Shown one piece after another: positions 34,718 through 44,800 of a stretch of DNA of 64,000 nt; positions within the stretch are counted from its first letter, which is position 1, and every line of letters starts with the position of its first letter. The notes beneath the pieces were generated by a model. The model saw nothing but the letters and a program-made list of their open reading frames with translations, made no database searches and was not told where the DNA came from. A program made the translations under genes and the position numbers. The DNA lies in the NCBI RefSeq assembly GCF_900155595.1, contig NZ_FTPB01000004.1, positions 1,240,001 through 1,304,000 of the forward strand. Reading direction: 5' to 3'. The stretch is from Actinomyces mediterranea. Lineage in GTDB: Bacteria > Actinomycetota > Actinomycetes > Actinomycetales > Actinomycetaceae.

Positions 34718-36718
34718 ATGTCCACCAACCAGCAGATCGCCGAGGCGATCCTTAAAGAGATCGGCGGCGCGGGCAATGTCACCAGCCTCACCCACTGCGC
34801 CACCCGCCTGCGATTCGAACTCGTTGATGCGGGCAAGGTCAACGCCGACGCCCTCGACAAGATCGACGGCGTCCTCGGAGTTGTCCCCCAGGGCGGAGAC
34901 CGCTACCAGGTCGTCATCGGCGGCGCCGTCCAGGGCGTCTTCGCCGCTATGCAGGCCCTGCCCGGTATGGGCGGAGGCATGTCCGACGCCGACGTGAAGG
35001 CCCAGGCGCGTGCTAAGGCCCGCGGCAAGAACGCCTACGTCGACGCCTTCTTCGAATACCTCTCCGACTCCTTCAGGCCCCTGTTGGGCGTCCTGCTGGG
35101 GGCCTCTCTCATCATCGCTTTCGCCGCGGTCCTCGACGCCCTCGGCATCGTCGATTTCCGAGCGACCGACAAGGCCGCCTCCTGGGTCTTCGTCGACGCT
35201 ATGTGGAACGCAGTCTTCACCTTCCTGCCGATCATGGTCGCTTACAACGCCGCGAAGAAGCTCGACGTGGATCCGTGGCTCGGAGCGACCGTCATGGCGG
35301 CGCTCATGACGGCAGAATTCACCAGTCTCGGCAACGTCTCCCGCTTCCCCGACACGGTCTGCGTGACGAATGAACTCCTCGGGACTCAGAACTGCACTGC
35401 GAATATCTTCGGACTGCCGATGCAGCTCAACGGGTACGGCGGCAATGTCTTCGTCCCGCTCATCATGGTCGCGATCCTCGCCCTCGTCTACCACGGACTC
35501 AAGAAGATCATCCCCTCCAATGTCCAGATGGTCTTCGTCCCCTTCATCTCGATGATCATCATGATCCCGGCGACCGCTTTCCTCATCGGCCCCATAGGGG
35601 TGTGGCTCGGCAACGGCCTCGGCGTCGGACTGGCGTGGATGAACACGCACGCGCCCTTCGTCTTCGCACTCATCATCCCGATGATCTACCCCTTCCTCGT
35701 GCCCCTTGGCCTCCACTGGCCGCTCAACGCCCTCATGCTCGTCAATATCCAGACCCTCGGATACGACTTCATCCAGGGCCCCATGGGCGCATGGAACTTC
35801 GCCTGCTTCGGCGCCACCGCCGGCGTCCTCTTCCTGTCGATGCGCGATAAGGACGTCCAGATGCGCCAGACCGCGACGGGCGCGCTCGCGGCGGGACTCC
35901 TCGGCGGCATCTCCGAGCCCTCCCTTTACGGCATCCACCTGCGTTTCAAGCGGATCTACCCTCTTATGCTCATCGGCTGCTTCTCCGGCGGCCTCACCAT
36001 CGCGATCCTCGGCCTCGCCTCGGGCGGCGTCACCACCTCCGCCTTCGCCTTCACGTCGCTGCTCACGATCCCCGTATTCAACCCGATGTGGATTTACGGC
36101 ATCGCGATCGCCGTTGCCTTCTTCGTGGCCTTCGCCCTCGTCATCACCTTCGACTACCGCACTGCGGAGCAGAAGGCCGAGGCCCGCCTCGCAGCCGGGG
36201 CAGTCGAGGAGGCTGCTCCCGCAGCCTCGGCCGCGCGCACCGCGACAGCGGTCATGGCGCCGGCAACGACGGCGGTCATGGCACCCGTCGCCGGTAAGGT
36301 CATTGCCCTGGCCGACAGCGGAGACAAGGTTTTCGCCTCCGGAGCCCTCGGCGCAGGCGTCGCCATCATCCCCTCCTCCTCGAAGATCGTCGCACCCGTC
36401 GCCGGAACCCTCGCGACTGTCGCGAAGACCGGCCACGCCTTTGGCATCAAGACAGATGACGGTGTGGAGATCCTCGTCCACGTCGGCATTGACACCGTTC
36501 AGATGGACGGCGACGGCTTCGACATCGCGGTCGCCAAGGGACAGCGCGTCGAGGTCGGGGACCTGCTCGCCACCGTGGACCTCGCCAAGGTGGAGGCGGC
36601 GGGATACTCTACGAACACGCTCATGACGGTGACGAATACGAAGGCCCTCACCTCCGTCACCCCCTTGACGGGTGCCAGCGTCGAGGCCGGCGCCCCCGTC
36701 ATCGACGTGGAGAACTGA
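34718..36718 (+). CDS. PTS EIIBCA permease, beta-glucoside type
   Basis: The 666-residue protein has EIIB (Cys27 in SLTHCATRLRF), EIIC (about 105-470; signatures FTFLPIMVAYNAAKKL, GLHWPLNALMLVNIQTLGYD, GISEPSLYGIHLRFKR) and EIIA (about 520-660; His in ILVHVGIDTVQMDGDG). The ISEPSLYG-HLR region and the RAT/LicT control are typical of beta-glucoside (BglF/BglP) permeases. A separate phospho-beta-glucosidase is not adjacent; the GH1 at the left edge could serve. AGGAAGGA lies six bases before the ATG. Confidence 0.9.
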   Translation: MSTNQQIAEAILKEIGGAGNVTSLTHCATRLRFELVDAGKVNADALDKIDGVLGVVPQGGDRYQVVIGGAVQGVFAAMQALPGMGGGMSDADVKAQARAKARGKNAYVDAFFEYLSDSFRPLLGVLLGASLIIAFAAVLDALGIVDFRATDKAASWVFVDAMWNAVFTFLPIMVAYNAAKKLDVDPWLGATVMAALMTAEFTSLGNVSRFPDTVCVTNELLGTQNCTANIFGLPMQLNGYGGNVFVPLIMVAILALVYHGLKKIIPSNVQMVFVPFISMIIMIPATAFLIGPIGVWLGNGLGVGLAWMNTHAPFVFALIIPMIYPFLVPLGLHWPLNALMLVNIQTLGYDFIQGPMGAWNFACFGATAGVLFLSMRDKDVQMRQTATGALAAGLLGGISEPSLYGIHLRFKRIYPLMLIGCFSGGLTIAILGLASGGVTTSAFAFTSLLTIPVFNPMWIYGIAIAVAFFVAFALVITFDYRTAEQKAEARLAAGAVEEAAPAASAARTATAVMAPATTAVMAPVAGKVIALADSGDKVFASGALGAGVAIIPSSSKIVAPVAGTLATVAKTGHAFGIKTDDGVEILVHVGIDTVQMDGDGFDIAVAKGQRVEVGDLLATVDLAKVEAAGYSTNTLMTVTNTKALTSVTPLTGASVEAGAPVIDVEN

Positions 36719-36751
36719 TCGACTGGGGCCGCGTCCGGGAAGGAGGATGCC

Positions 36752-37591
36752 GTGGAGCTGCTCCGCGTTTTCAACAACAATGTTGTCCTTGCCAGGCGCT
36801 CGGACGGCGTTGATGTGATCCTCACCGGACGCGGCCTCGGTTTCAAGGCCCAGCCCGGCCAGAGCGTTGACGAGGAGAAAATCGTCAAGGTCTTCGTCCC
36901 CTCCGATGGGAGGGACCCTGACCATATGGGCGAACTCCTTGCCGAGATCCCGCCCGAGCACATCCAACTCGTCGTTCGCGCGCTGCGCGAGATCGGCATC
37001 CCGGACGCGTCCTCGCCGACCCTTGTCGTCGCTCTCGCCGACCACCTCGGATTCGCCCTGGCGCGCGCGAGAGTGGGACAGACCGTCGAATACCCCCTGA
37101 CGGGGGAAGTCGTCCACCTCTATCCCGACGAGTACGCGAGGGCGCGCAGTCTCGTCCGCTTCCTCAACACCGCCGTCGACGTCGAATTGCCCGAGTCGGA
37201 GGCAACCGCCTTCACACTCCACCTCGTCAATGCGGGATTCGCGACGGGGGACTTGTCGTGGACCTACACGATGACCGGTGTCATCCAACAGATCCTCGAT
37301 GTCGCAGCATCGAGCATGGGAGTCGACCTCAATCCGACATCCGTGAACGTTGCGCGTTTCATTACGCACCTGCGCTACCTGTTCGTGCGGATCCGTACGG
37401 GGGAGCAGCTCCATGATGAGATGCTCACCGTCGTCCGCACGATCAACGAGGCGTATCCGCAGGCGAGCACGTGCGCGCAAACTTTAGCAGGACTCATCGA
37501 ATTGCGCCTGGGAAATGCACTGTCCGCGAACGAAATCGCCTATCTGACGCTGCATTGTGCCCGACTTTCATCACCCCCTCCCCAAAAGTGA
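36752..37591 (+). CDS. licT: BglG/LicT-family transcription antiterminator
   Basis: The GTG at 36752 has AGGAGG a few bases upstream; the protein is 279 residues. The RNA-binding CAT domain is residues 1-55 (LLRVFNNNVVLARRSDGVDV, LTGRGLGFKAQPGQ). Two PTS regulation domains follow, with conserved histidines in PPEHIQLV, LADHLGFALAR, FITHLRYLFVR and LTLHCARL. EII and HPr phosphorylate these His residues to switch RNA binding. It lies 33 bases after the permease it controls through the RAT at 34585, giving an autoregulated unit. Confidence 0.93.
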   Translation: MELLRVFNNNVVLARRSDGVDVILTGRGLGFKAQPGQSVDEEKIVKVFVPSDGRDPDHMGELLAEIPPEHIQLVVRALREIGIPDASSPTLVVALADHLGFALARARVGQTVEYPLTGEVVHLYPDEYARARSLVRFLNTAVDVELPESEATAFTLHLVNAGFATGDLSWTYTMTGVIQQILDVAASSMGVDLNPTSVNVARFITHLRYLFVRIRTGEQLHDEMLTVVRTINEAYPQASTCAQTLAGLIELRLGNALSANEIAYLTLHCARLSSPPPQK

Positions 37592-37665
37592 ATCGAACCC
37601 ATACGATGGGGCACAAGAGTATTTCTGTCCAACGATGGACAGACCTCTACCGGAAGGAAAACCCA

Positions 37666-37932
37666 ATGATTTCACGTACCGTCACCATCGCATCCTCCGT
37701 CGGGCTCCACGCGCGTCCGGCTGCGATTCTCGCCGAGGCCGTCGATGATTCCGGCGTCGACATCACCTTGAACTTCGACGGTGAAGAGGTGGATGCCGCG
37801 TCGCTCCTTGAGATCATGACCCTCGGCGTCAAGCACGGCGACGAGGTCACTCTCTCCACCGATGACGACAATGCCGGAGCAGTCCTCGACTCCCTCGTCG
37901 AGTTGCTCTCGCGCGACCTGGATAAGGAATGA
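37666..37932 (+). CDS. ptsH: PTS phosphocarrier protein HPr
   Basis: The ATG at 37666 follows GGAAGGAAAACCCA and gives 88 residues. His15 in SSVGLHARPAAILA is the phosphorylation site. Ser46 (DAASLLEIMTLG) is present at the position used for regulatory phosphorylation in many Gram-positives. It passes phosphate from EI to both EIIBCA permeases in this region. ptsI begins four bases after its stop. Confidence 0.96.
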   Translation: MISRTVTIASSVGLHARPAAILAEAVDDSGVDITLNFDGEEVDAASLLEIMTLGVKHGDEVTLSTDDDNAGAVLDSLVELLSRDLDKE

Positions 37933-37936
37933 CACC

Positions 37937-39622
37937 GTGACTTGCACGCACGAAGTTCTTCACGGGATCGGCGTCTCTGCGGGCACCGCATCGGGCCCCG
38001 CAGTCATCGTTCAGCCGGCACCCGGTATCGACACAGCGGAACCGCCGTGCACCGATCCGCAGGCCGATGGCATCCGCGTCCGCGAAGCGCTCGCAGTCGT
38101 CTCCGTCGGCCTTGAGAAGCGCATGGAGTCTGCTCCTGACGAGTCCAAGCCGATCCTCAAGGCGACGGCGAGACTCGCCTCGGATCGAGGGCTCGCCAAG
38201 GCCATCGACAAGAAGCTGAAGAAGGGCCTGGGCCTCACCCGAGCCGTGAGCGACGCCGTCGAGGAATACGCCGAGATGCTCAAGGGCTTGGGCGGATACA
38301 TGGCAGAACGGGTGACGGACCTTTACGACGTGCGCGACCGCGCGATCTGCGAACTGCGCGGCCTGCCCGCTCCCGGCGTCCCGGCCCTCGACTCGCCGGT
38401 CATCATTGTCGCCCGCGACCTCGCGCCCGCCGAGACCGCGACACTCAACCCGGACACGGTCAAGGGCATCGTCACCGAAGTGGGCGGACCGACCTCGCAC
38501 ACGGCGATTCTCGCCGCTCAGCTCGGCATCCCCGCGATCGTCAAGGTCACGGGAATCCTCGACATCGAGCCCGGCCAGCAACTCGCCCTCGACGGCGGTG
38601 TCGGCGAGGTCATCATCGCGCCGACCGCGGAAGAGGTCGAACTCCTCGAAGAGCGATCGCGTCGTCGCGCCATGGCGCTCGCGGGTTCTTCCGGTGAGGG
38701 CGCCACCTACGACGGTTACAAGATCAAGCTCCTCGCGAATATCGGCACGGTCGATGACGCTGCGAAGGCGGCGACGTTCGACCTCGAGGGATCGGGCCTG
38801 TTCCGTACTGAGTTCCTCTTCCTCGAGCGCCCGGACGCGCCGTCGCTTGACGAGCAGATCGACACGTACACGAAGGTACTCGACGCTTTCGGCAAGCGCC
38901 GCGTCGTCGTGAGGACTCTCGACGCGGGAGCGGACAAGCCGCTGAGCTTCGCCAACCTCGGTGAGGAGGAGAACCCCGCCCTCGGTCGCAGGGGCCTGCG
39001 CCTGTGCAAGGTGCGCGAAGACCTCCTCGATACGCAGCTCGCGGCTCTGGCCGCCGCTCATGAGCGCACGAACGCGGACCTGTGGGTCATGGCGCCGATG
39101 GTGTCGACCCTTGAAGAGGCCCAGTGGTTCGCGGACAAGGCGCGCGGCGTCGGGCTGCCGAAAGTCGGCGTCATGATCGAGGTCCCGGCGGCCGCGATCC
39201 GCGCGGATCAGATCCTCTCCGTTGTGGACTTCGCATCGATCGGCACGAACGATCTTACGCAGTACACGATGGCGGCGGATCGCATGGACGGCGAACTCGC
39301 CGATCTGCTCAACGCCTGGCAGCCCGCGGTCCTCCAGATGATCAAGCTCGCCTGTGCGGGCGGACGGGCGACCGGCAAACCGATCGGCGTGTGCGGCGAG
39401 GCCGGCGGCGACCCGCTACTCGCCCTCGTCCTCGCAGGTCTGGGAGTGGCGTCCCTGTCCATGGCCCCGACGAAGGTGAACGCCGTTCGCGCGGCGCTGC
39501 GCCTGCACGACTTGGCGACGTGTCAGCAGATGGCGGCCTTCGCGGTCGACGCCCCTACGGCCGAAGAGGGGCGTGATAACGTGCTCAAACTCGTCATGCC
39601 CACAATGCTGGCATTGTTGTAA
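37937..39622 (+). CDS. ptsI: PTS enzyme I
   Basis: The GTG at 37937 has AAGGA eight bases upstream and gives 561 residues. The phosphorylated His188 lies in TEVGGPTSHTAILAAQLGIP. The C-terminal PEP-binding barrel shows FRTEFLFLERP, RTLDAGADKPL, DFASIGTNDLTQYTMAADR and PIGVCGEAGGDP. It starts the phosphate chain from phosphoenolpyruvate to HPr. It forms an operon with ptsH and ends before a strong terminator. Confidence 0.96.
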   Translation: MTCTHEVLHGIGVSAGTASGPAVIVQPAPGIDTAEPPCTDPQADGIRVREALAVVSVGLEKRMESAPDESKPILKATARLASDRGLAKAIDKKLKKGLGLTRAVSDAVEEYAEMLKGLGGYMAERVTDLYDVRDRAICELRGLPAPGVPALDSPVIIVARDLAPAETATLNPDTVKGIVTEVGGPTSHTAILAAQLGIPAIVKVTGILDIEPGQQLALDGGVGEVIIAPTAEEVELLEERSRRRAMALAGSSGEGATYDGYKIKLLANIGTVDDAAKAATFDLEGSGLFRTEFLFLERPDAPSLDEQIDTYTKVLDAFGKRRVVVRTLDAGADKPLSFANLGEEENPALGRRGLRLCKVREDLLDTQLAALAAAHERTNADLWVMAPMVSTLEEAQWFADKARGVGLPKVGVMIEVPAAAIRADQILSVVDFASIGTNDLTQYTMAADRMDGELADLLNAWQPAVLQMIKLACAGGRATGKPIGVCGEAGGDPLLALVLAGLGVASLSMAPTKVNAVRAALRLHDLATCQQMAAFAVDAPTAEEGRDNVLKLVMPTMLALL

Positions 39623-39700
39623 CGCGGAGAAGTCGACTGCGTGTGTCAGCGCGGTCGACCGACTCGGGCGTCGTCCGCCGAGTACGACCCGCCATGATCT

Positions 39701-39748
39701 CGGGTGGCGGTGCGAGTCTTCCAGCAACTCGCACCGCCACCCGTCTTT
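39701..39748 (+). terminator. Terminator after ptsHI
   Basis: CGGGTGGCGGTGCGAG and CTCGCACCGCCACCCG are exact inverted arms around an 11-base loop, followed by TCTTT. It separates ptsI from the GH13 gene. Confidence 0.88.
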
Positions 39749-39837
39749 GTATGCGGCGATGATTGTGCGCGTCAGCGGCGCGCCGCGAGACGCCGGATCG
39801 CATAATGGTGAGGAGTCCTGTTCAACGAGGAGTTGTC

Positions 39838-41058
39838 ATGATGAACCTCGCCCATACGATCTTGTGGCACGTCTATCCGCTCGGCGCGTGTGGGGCGCCG
39901 ATCAGGCCCACCGACAGAGCGGGGGACTGGGAGGGGCATCGGCTCGGCCTCCTCGAAAACTGGCTCGACTACGTCGTCGACCTCGGCTGCAATGGACTGC
40001 TGCTCGGCCCCGTCTTCGCCTCGACCAGCCACGGCTATGACACCCTCGACTACTATCGGATCGACCCCCGCCTCGGAGACCGGGACGATTGGGACAGTTT
40101 CGTTCACCAGGCCCGATCCAGGGGCCTGTCCATCATGCTTGATGGCGTCTTCAACCACGTCAGCGCCGACCATGCACTCGTCGCCGACGCCCTCGCAGGC
40201 TCCACCGGCATGATCCGCATGGTCGACGGCGCGCACGCGAGTTGGGAGGGGCACGGCGAACTCGCCGAACTCGACCACGCAGACCCCCGCGTTCTCGACC
40301 TCGTCGTCGACGTCATGACCCACTGGCTTGACCTGGGGGCCGACGGTTGGCGGCTCGATGTCGCCTACAAGGTGCCGACCTGGTTCTGGGCCCAAGCCCT
40401 CGCGCGAGTCCGGCGCACCCATCCCGGCGCGATCTTCCTCGGCGAAGTGATCCACGGGGACTTCGCGCAGATCGCCAAGGACTCCGCACTCGACATGGTG
40501 ACCGCCTACGAAGTGTGGAAGGCGATATGGAGCAGCATCAACGACCGCAATGCGTGGGAGCTCGCCTGGGCACTCGAGCGCCACGGCGTATTCTCCTCCG
40601 GCACATGGATGCAGACCTTCGTCGGCAACCACGATGTCACTCGGATCGCCAGCCGCATCGGAGACGACGGCGCGGGCCTCGCGGCCATCATCCTGTTCAC
40701 CCTGCCCGGAATCCCCAGCGTCTACTACGGAGACGAGCAGGCCTTCCGGGGCATCAAGACCGAGACATGGGGCGGAGACGATGAGATCCGCCCCGCCCTT
40801 CCCGCTTCGCCCGAGCACCTGCAGCCAGAGGGCGAGTGGCTTCACAGCCTCTACCGGGAAGCCATCGCCATGCGACGCGCCAACCCCTGGCTCGCCTCAG
40901 CCCGGCTCGACGTCCTAGACAAGACGAATACGACCCTCTCCTATGCTGCCCGCGAAGAGGCGGGGAGTCATGAACTCATTGCGCGCCTCGACATCACCGA
41001 CCGCTATACGGCGACGATCACCATCGACGGGGAGCGGATCCTCGAGTGGGAGGCATAA
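39838..41058 (+). CDS. GH13 alpha-amylase-family enzyme, cytoplasmic
   Basis: The ATG at 39838 has AGGAG five bases upstream and gives 406 residues. Conserved GH13 regions are LDGVFNHVS (I), GWRLDVAYKV with nucleophile Asp (II), FLGEVIHGD with acid/base Glu (III), and FVGNHDVTR (IV). GYDTLDYYRIDPRLGD resembles the N-terminal region of neopullulanase and oligo-glucosidase-like members. There is no signal peptide. Short for the family, with only a small C-terminal domain, it probably acts on imported malto-oligosaccharides; the exact reaction cannot be read from motifs. Confidence 0.85.
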   Translation: MMNLAHTILWHVYPLGACGAPIRPTDRAGDWEGHRLGLLENWLDYVVDLGCNGLLLGPVFASTSHGYDTLDYYRIDPRLGDRDDWDSFVHQARSRGLSIMLDGVFNHVSADHALVADALAGSTGMIRMVDGAHASWEGHGELAELDHADPRVLDLVVDVMTHWLDLGADGWRLDVAYKVPTWFWAQALARVRRTHPGAIFLGEVIHGDFAQIAKDSALDMVTAYEVWKAIWSSINDRNAWELAWALERHGVFSSGTWMQTFVGNHDVTRIASRIGDDGAGLAAIILFTLPGIPSVYYGDEQAFRGIKTETWGGDDEIRPALPASPEHLQPEGEWLHSLYREAIAMRRANPWLASARLDVLDKTNTTLSYAAREEAGSHELIARLDITDRYTATITIDGERILEWEA

Positions 41059-41107
41059 GACTGCGGCCCTGCTCGGCAATCGCAGGCGAGGGGCGCAGCA
41101 GTGAGGC

Positions 41108-41731
41108 TCAGACGAGGACGAGGCCCGAGTAGTGGGCGCGTGCACGCTCGAAGCGCGCCGTCACATCCGCCCAGTTGACGATGTTCCACCACGCCGTGAC
41201 GTAGTCGGCCTTGACGTTGAGGTAGTCGAGGTAGAAGGCGTGCTCCCACATGTCGAGCATGAGCAGCGGGACGGTGGCGACCGGGATATTGCCCTGCTGG
41301 TCGGTGAGCTGGAAGATCACGAGTCGCTGCCCGAGGGCGTCCCAGGCGAGGACGCCCCATCCCGAGCCCTGGAGGCCGAGGGAAGCGGCGGCGAACTGCG
41401 CCTGGAACTTCTCAAAGGAGCCGAAGAACTCGTCGATCGCGGCGGCGAGTTCGCCCTCGGGACGACCCTGACCGTCAGGCGTCATGTTCTGCCAGAAGAT
41501 GGTGTGGTTGGTGTGCCCTCCGAGGTGGAACGCCAGGTTCTTCTCATGCAGGTTGATCGCGCCGTGGTCGCCCGCCTCGCGCGCGGCCTCCAGAGCGGCC
41601 AGAGCACCATTGGCACCCGCCACGTAGGCGGCGTGGTGCTTGTCGTGATGGAGCTCCATGATCTTCGCGGAGATGTGGGGCTCGAGGGCGGCGTAGTCGT
41701 AGGGCAGATCGGGAAGCGTGTACACGGTCAT
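41108..41731 (-). CDS. sodA: Superoxide dismutase, Mn/Fe type
   Basis: The 207-residue protein has the metal ligands and signatures of Mn/Fe [45 protein letters not shown], and [13 protein letters not shown] near the C-terminus. GAGGATGAC precedes the ATG. It disposes of superoxide in the cytoplasm. It is convergent with the GH13 gene, 49 bases apart, and stands alone. Confidence 0.96.
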   Translation of the reverse strand: MTVYTLPDLPYDYAALEPHISAKIMELHHDKHHAAYVAGANGALAALEAAREAGDHGAINLHEKNLAFHLGGHTNHTIFWQNMTPDGQGRPEGELAAAIDEFFGSFEKFQAQFAAASLGLQGSGWGVLAWDALGQRLVIFQLTDQQGNIPVATVPLLMLDMWEHAFYLDYLNVKADYVTAWWNIVNWADVTARFERARAHYSGLVLV

Positions 41732-41852
41732 GTCATCCTCAAAATACTCAGATCAGTGGCCCGTCGGGCCTCGCGTGCATTCAGCGTATCGCCCTTTAGT
41801 CCTATGCGCCTAGGGAAACAGGTGGTAATGCAGCACACTTATGTGAATGCTC

Positions 41853-41885
41853 ATGGGGGGCTCGGCTGAGCAGCCGAGCCCCCAT
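41853..41885 (-). terminator. Hairpin after the GH78-GH3 gene
   Basis: GGGGGCTCGGCT and AGCCGAGCCCCC pair exactly around a four-base loop, two bases past the stop codon of the giant glycosidase gene. No strong T-run follows on the minus strand. Confidence 0.65.
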
Positions 41886-41887
41886 AT

Positions 41888-44800
41888 TCACCCCTCGACC
41901 GGTTGGAGGCTGAGTTCGATGAGAGGCTTGAGCTGATCGGCGGTGATCGGAAGGAATCCGACGAATTGTTTCATCGGCATGGACTCGATCATCGTGAGCA
42001 TATCGGCGCTTTGGGCGGCTTGAGCCGCCTGCTCCTCACTCATTGACGAGGCCATGGACTCCTGGAGGACAGGCCCCACCACCGGGTGGGCGAACCAGTC
42101 GCCGACGGTGGAATCCATCGTCAAAGGCCGGACCAGGACGTCGCCGGACAAAGTCACCGCCGCGGAGACCTCGACTTCGTGGGCATTGGCTCCGACTTCG
42201 ACCGAGTAGGTGCCCTCGGCGACGACCCACTGATCGCGGGTCGTGTCCCAGAATGCGAAGGCGCGCCGATCCAGGGGGAGTTCAATAGTGCGGGACTCGC
42301 CGGGCTGAAGCTCCACCTTGGTGAAGGCGCGCAACTCGCGCACCGGACGGCGAACCGGGCCCGCTTCGCCTGCCGCCACATACACCTGTACAACGTGCTT
42401 GCCGATGCGGCTCCCCGTGTTCGCCACCGTCACGCGGGCGAGCGCACTATCCGGCCCGGTCGCATCGACCTGTAGGTCGGATGTTTCGAAGGTCGTGTAC
42501 GACAGGCCGTGCCCGAACGGGTAGCGCACCGGAATCCCGGCGCTCGCGTAGTAGCGGTAGCCCACCATCAGGCCCTCGCCGTACAGGACGCTTCCCTGAT
42601 CTCCGGGGAAGTTGATCCAGCTCGGGTTGTCTTCCAATCGAAGGGGAATGGACTCTGCCAGGTGCCCCGAGGGATTGACGAGGCCGAAGAGCACGTCCGC
42701 GATCGCGGCTCCGCCGCCCTGGCCCAGCAGGAAGCCCTCGACGATGGCGTCGACTTCGTCGTGCCATTCTTCCAGGGAGACGATGCCGCCATTGGACAGG
42801 ACGACCACGGTGCGAGGCGCCGCCTGAGCGACTGCCCGGATCAGCGCCACCTGATCGGCGGGCAGGTCGATGTGGGTGCGGTCGAAGCCCTCGGATTCCT
42901 CCTTCTGGGTCAGCCCGGCGAAGACGACTGCGACATCCGCCGCGCCTGCGACGCCGACCGCCTCGGCGAGCAGCGCCTCTGCGTCTGGTGCACTGCCGTC
43001 AGGAGAGGCTGCGCCCTCATCGGAGGAGGCGTATCCGAGCGCATGGGTCACCGTCACTCCCGCATCGGCTGCCCGTGAGCGGATCTCGTCGAGGGCGATA
43101 TCCGTGCGGGTCGGGTTGATGTGCGAGGAGCCTCCGCCCTGGTAGCGCGGCTCCGTGGCCATCGCGCCGATCACAGCGACACTGCTTCTAGTGGGAGCGG
43201 CCTCCAGCGGGAGAGTATGGCCCTCGTTCTTGAGAAGGACGATGCACTCGGACGCCAGTTCACGGGCCAATGCGTGGTGCGCCTCGGCGTCGAAGGAAGT
43301 GCCCGCCTCGGGTATGCGCTCGACCAATGCGAGGAATCGTGCCACGGACGCATCCACCGCCTCGTCGGACAGCTCGCCCGAGCGCACTGCGGCGACGACC
43401 TCGGCATCGGTCGCCCCGCCGCTGCCGGGCATCTCAAGATCCATTCCCGCTGCTACCCCGGCAACCCGGTTGGATACGGCGCCCCAGTCGGACACGACGA
43501 GGCCCTCATAACCCCACTGCTCGCGCAGAACCTCGGTCAGCAGCCAGTGGTTGTGGGAGGCCGGAACACCGTTGACCTGGTTGTATGCGCACATGACGGT
43601 GGCGGGTTCGGCCTCGGTGACGACCTTCTCGAAGGGGGTGAGATAGATCTCGCGAAGGGTGCGCGCGTCGATGCGCGCGTCAATGCGCATGCGCTCGGTC
43701 TCCTGGTTATTGGCCGCGAAATGCTTGACGGAGGCGCCGGGGCCCTCAGCCTGCAAGCCCCGCACGTGGGCCGCCCCCAGGGCGCCCGAGAGCAAGGGGT
43801 CTTCGGAGTAGTACTCGAAGTTGCGTCCGCCCAGAGGCGAACGCTTGATATTCACGCCGGGGCCGAGCACCACTGCAGCACCCAACGCCCTGCCCTCACG
43901 GCCCACCCCCGCGCCGACCTTCGCCGCCACGTCGGTGTTCCACGAGGAGCCGACCGCCACCGCCGGTGGGAAGCAGGTCGCGGGTTCGGCCTCGTTGAGT
44001 CCGAGGTGGTCACTCGCTCCCTTTTGCAGGCGCACGCCGTGGGGTCCGTCGGTGAGGACGAGCGAGGGGATCCCGGCCTCCTCAATGGGTGTGGTAGTCC
44101 AGAAATCGCGGCCCGACAAGAGGGAGGCCTTCTGTTCGAGAGTCAGGGAGCGGATTGGGTCGGAGACGTCGGCGTGCGCGGGTGCGTCCTCCTTGTCGGG
44201 TGACGCCTCGCGGGCTGCGCGCACGCCCTCGATCGTGAGGTCCTCGGGCACGGACTCTGCCGCATTGAGGGCGGCGAAACCGCGCTCGATATCGGCCAGG
44301 AACTCTGCGGAGTGGGGGATCATCCCGGCGACCTGGCGCACGGTCACCGACTCCTGTCCGGCCGTGCCCGAACCCATATGCTCGGCGGCGCCCGGAATGA
44401 ACTTCTCGATCACCGCTGTCAGCAGGGTCATCGCCGCGGGTACGTCCGCCAACACTCCCATCGGAGTATCGATATCCAGGTGGGGCTGTTCTTCCGTATC
44501 CGTTTCGAAGGGCTCGGTGAAAGAGTAGTCGCCGTGCTCGACCTCGTGGGACTCACCAGAGGGCAGAATGATGGTGGCCCGGGCCCCCACGGGCACGCGC
44601 ACGTCGAGCCTGAGTTCGCCCTCGCCGATGGTCCACGAGGACGAGGCGAGCCCGTAGGGGGTGCGCAGGGTTGCGCCCGCCGAGGTGAGTCCCTTGCGCG
44701 GCGGGCGCGGGGCAATCGACAGATGCCGCCAGCCCGGCTCGGCCGTGTCGAGGCCCGCGACGACGCGGTGCATCCAGTCGGCCACAGCGCCCAGCGCATA

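Noticed and set aside
34688-37480. A 930-codon open frame antisense to the beta-glucoside PTS gene and licT
   Set aside because: It mirrors strongly recognised genes, has low-complexity Asp/Glu/Arg/Gly composition typical of high-GC antisense frames, and matches no family.
41059-41107. Hairpin between the GH13 gene and sodA
   Set aside because: The arms (CTGCGGCCC and GGGGCGCAG) are imperfect with a long loop and no T-run; too weak to call a terminator.
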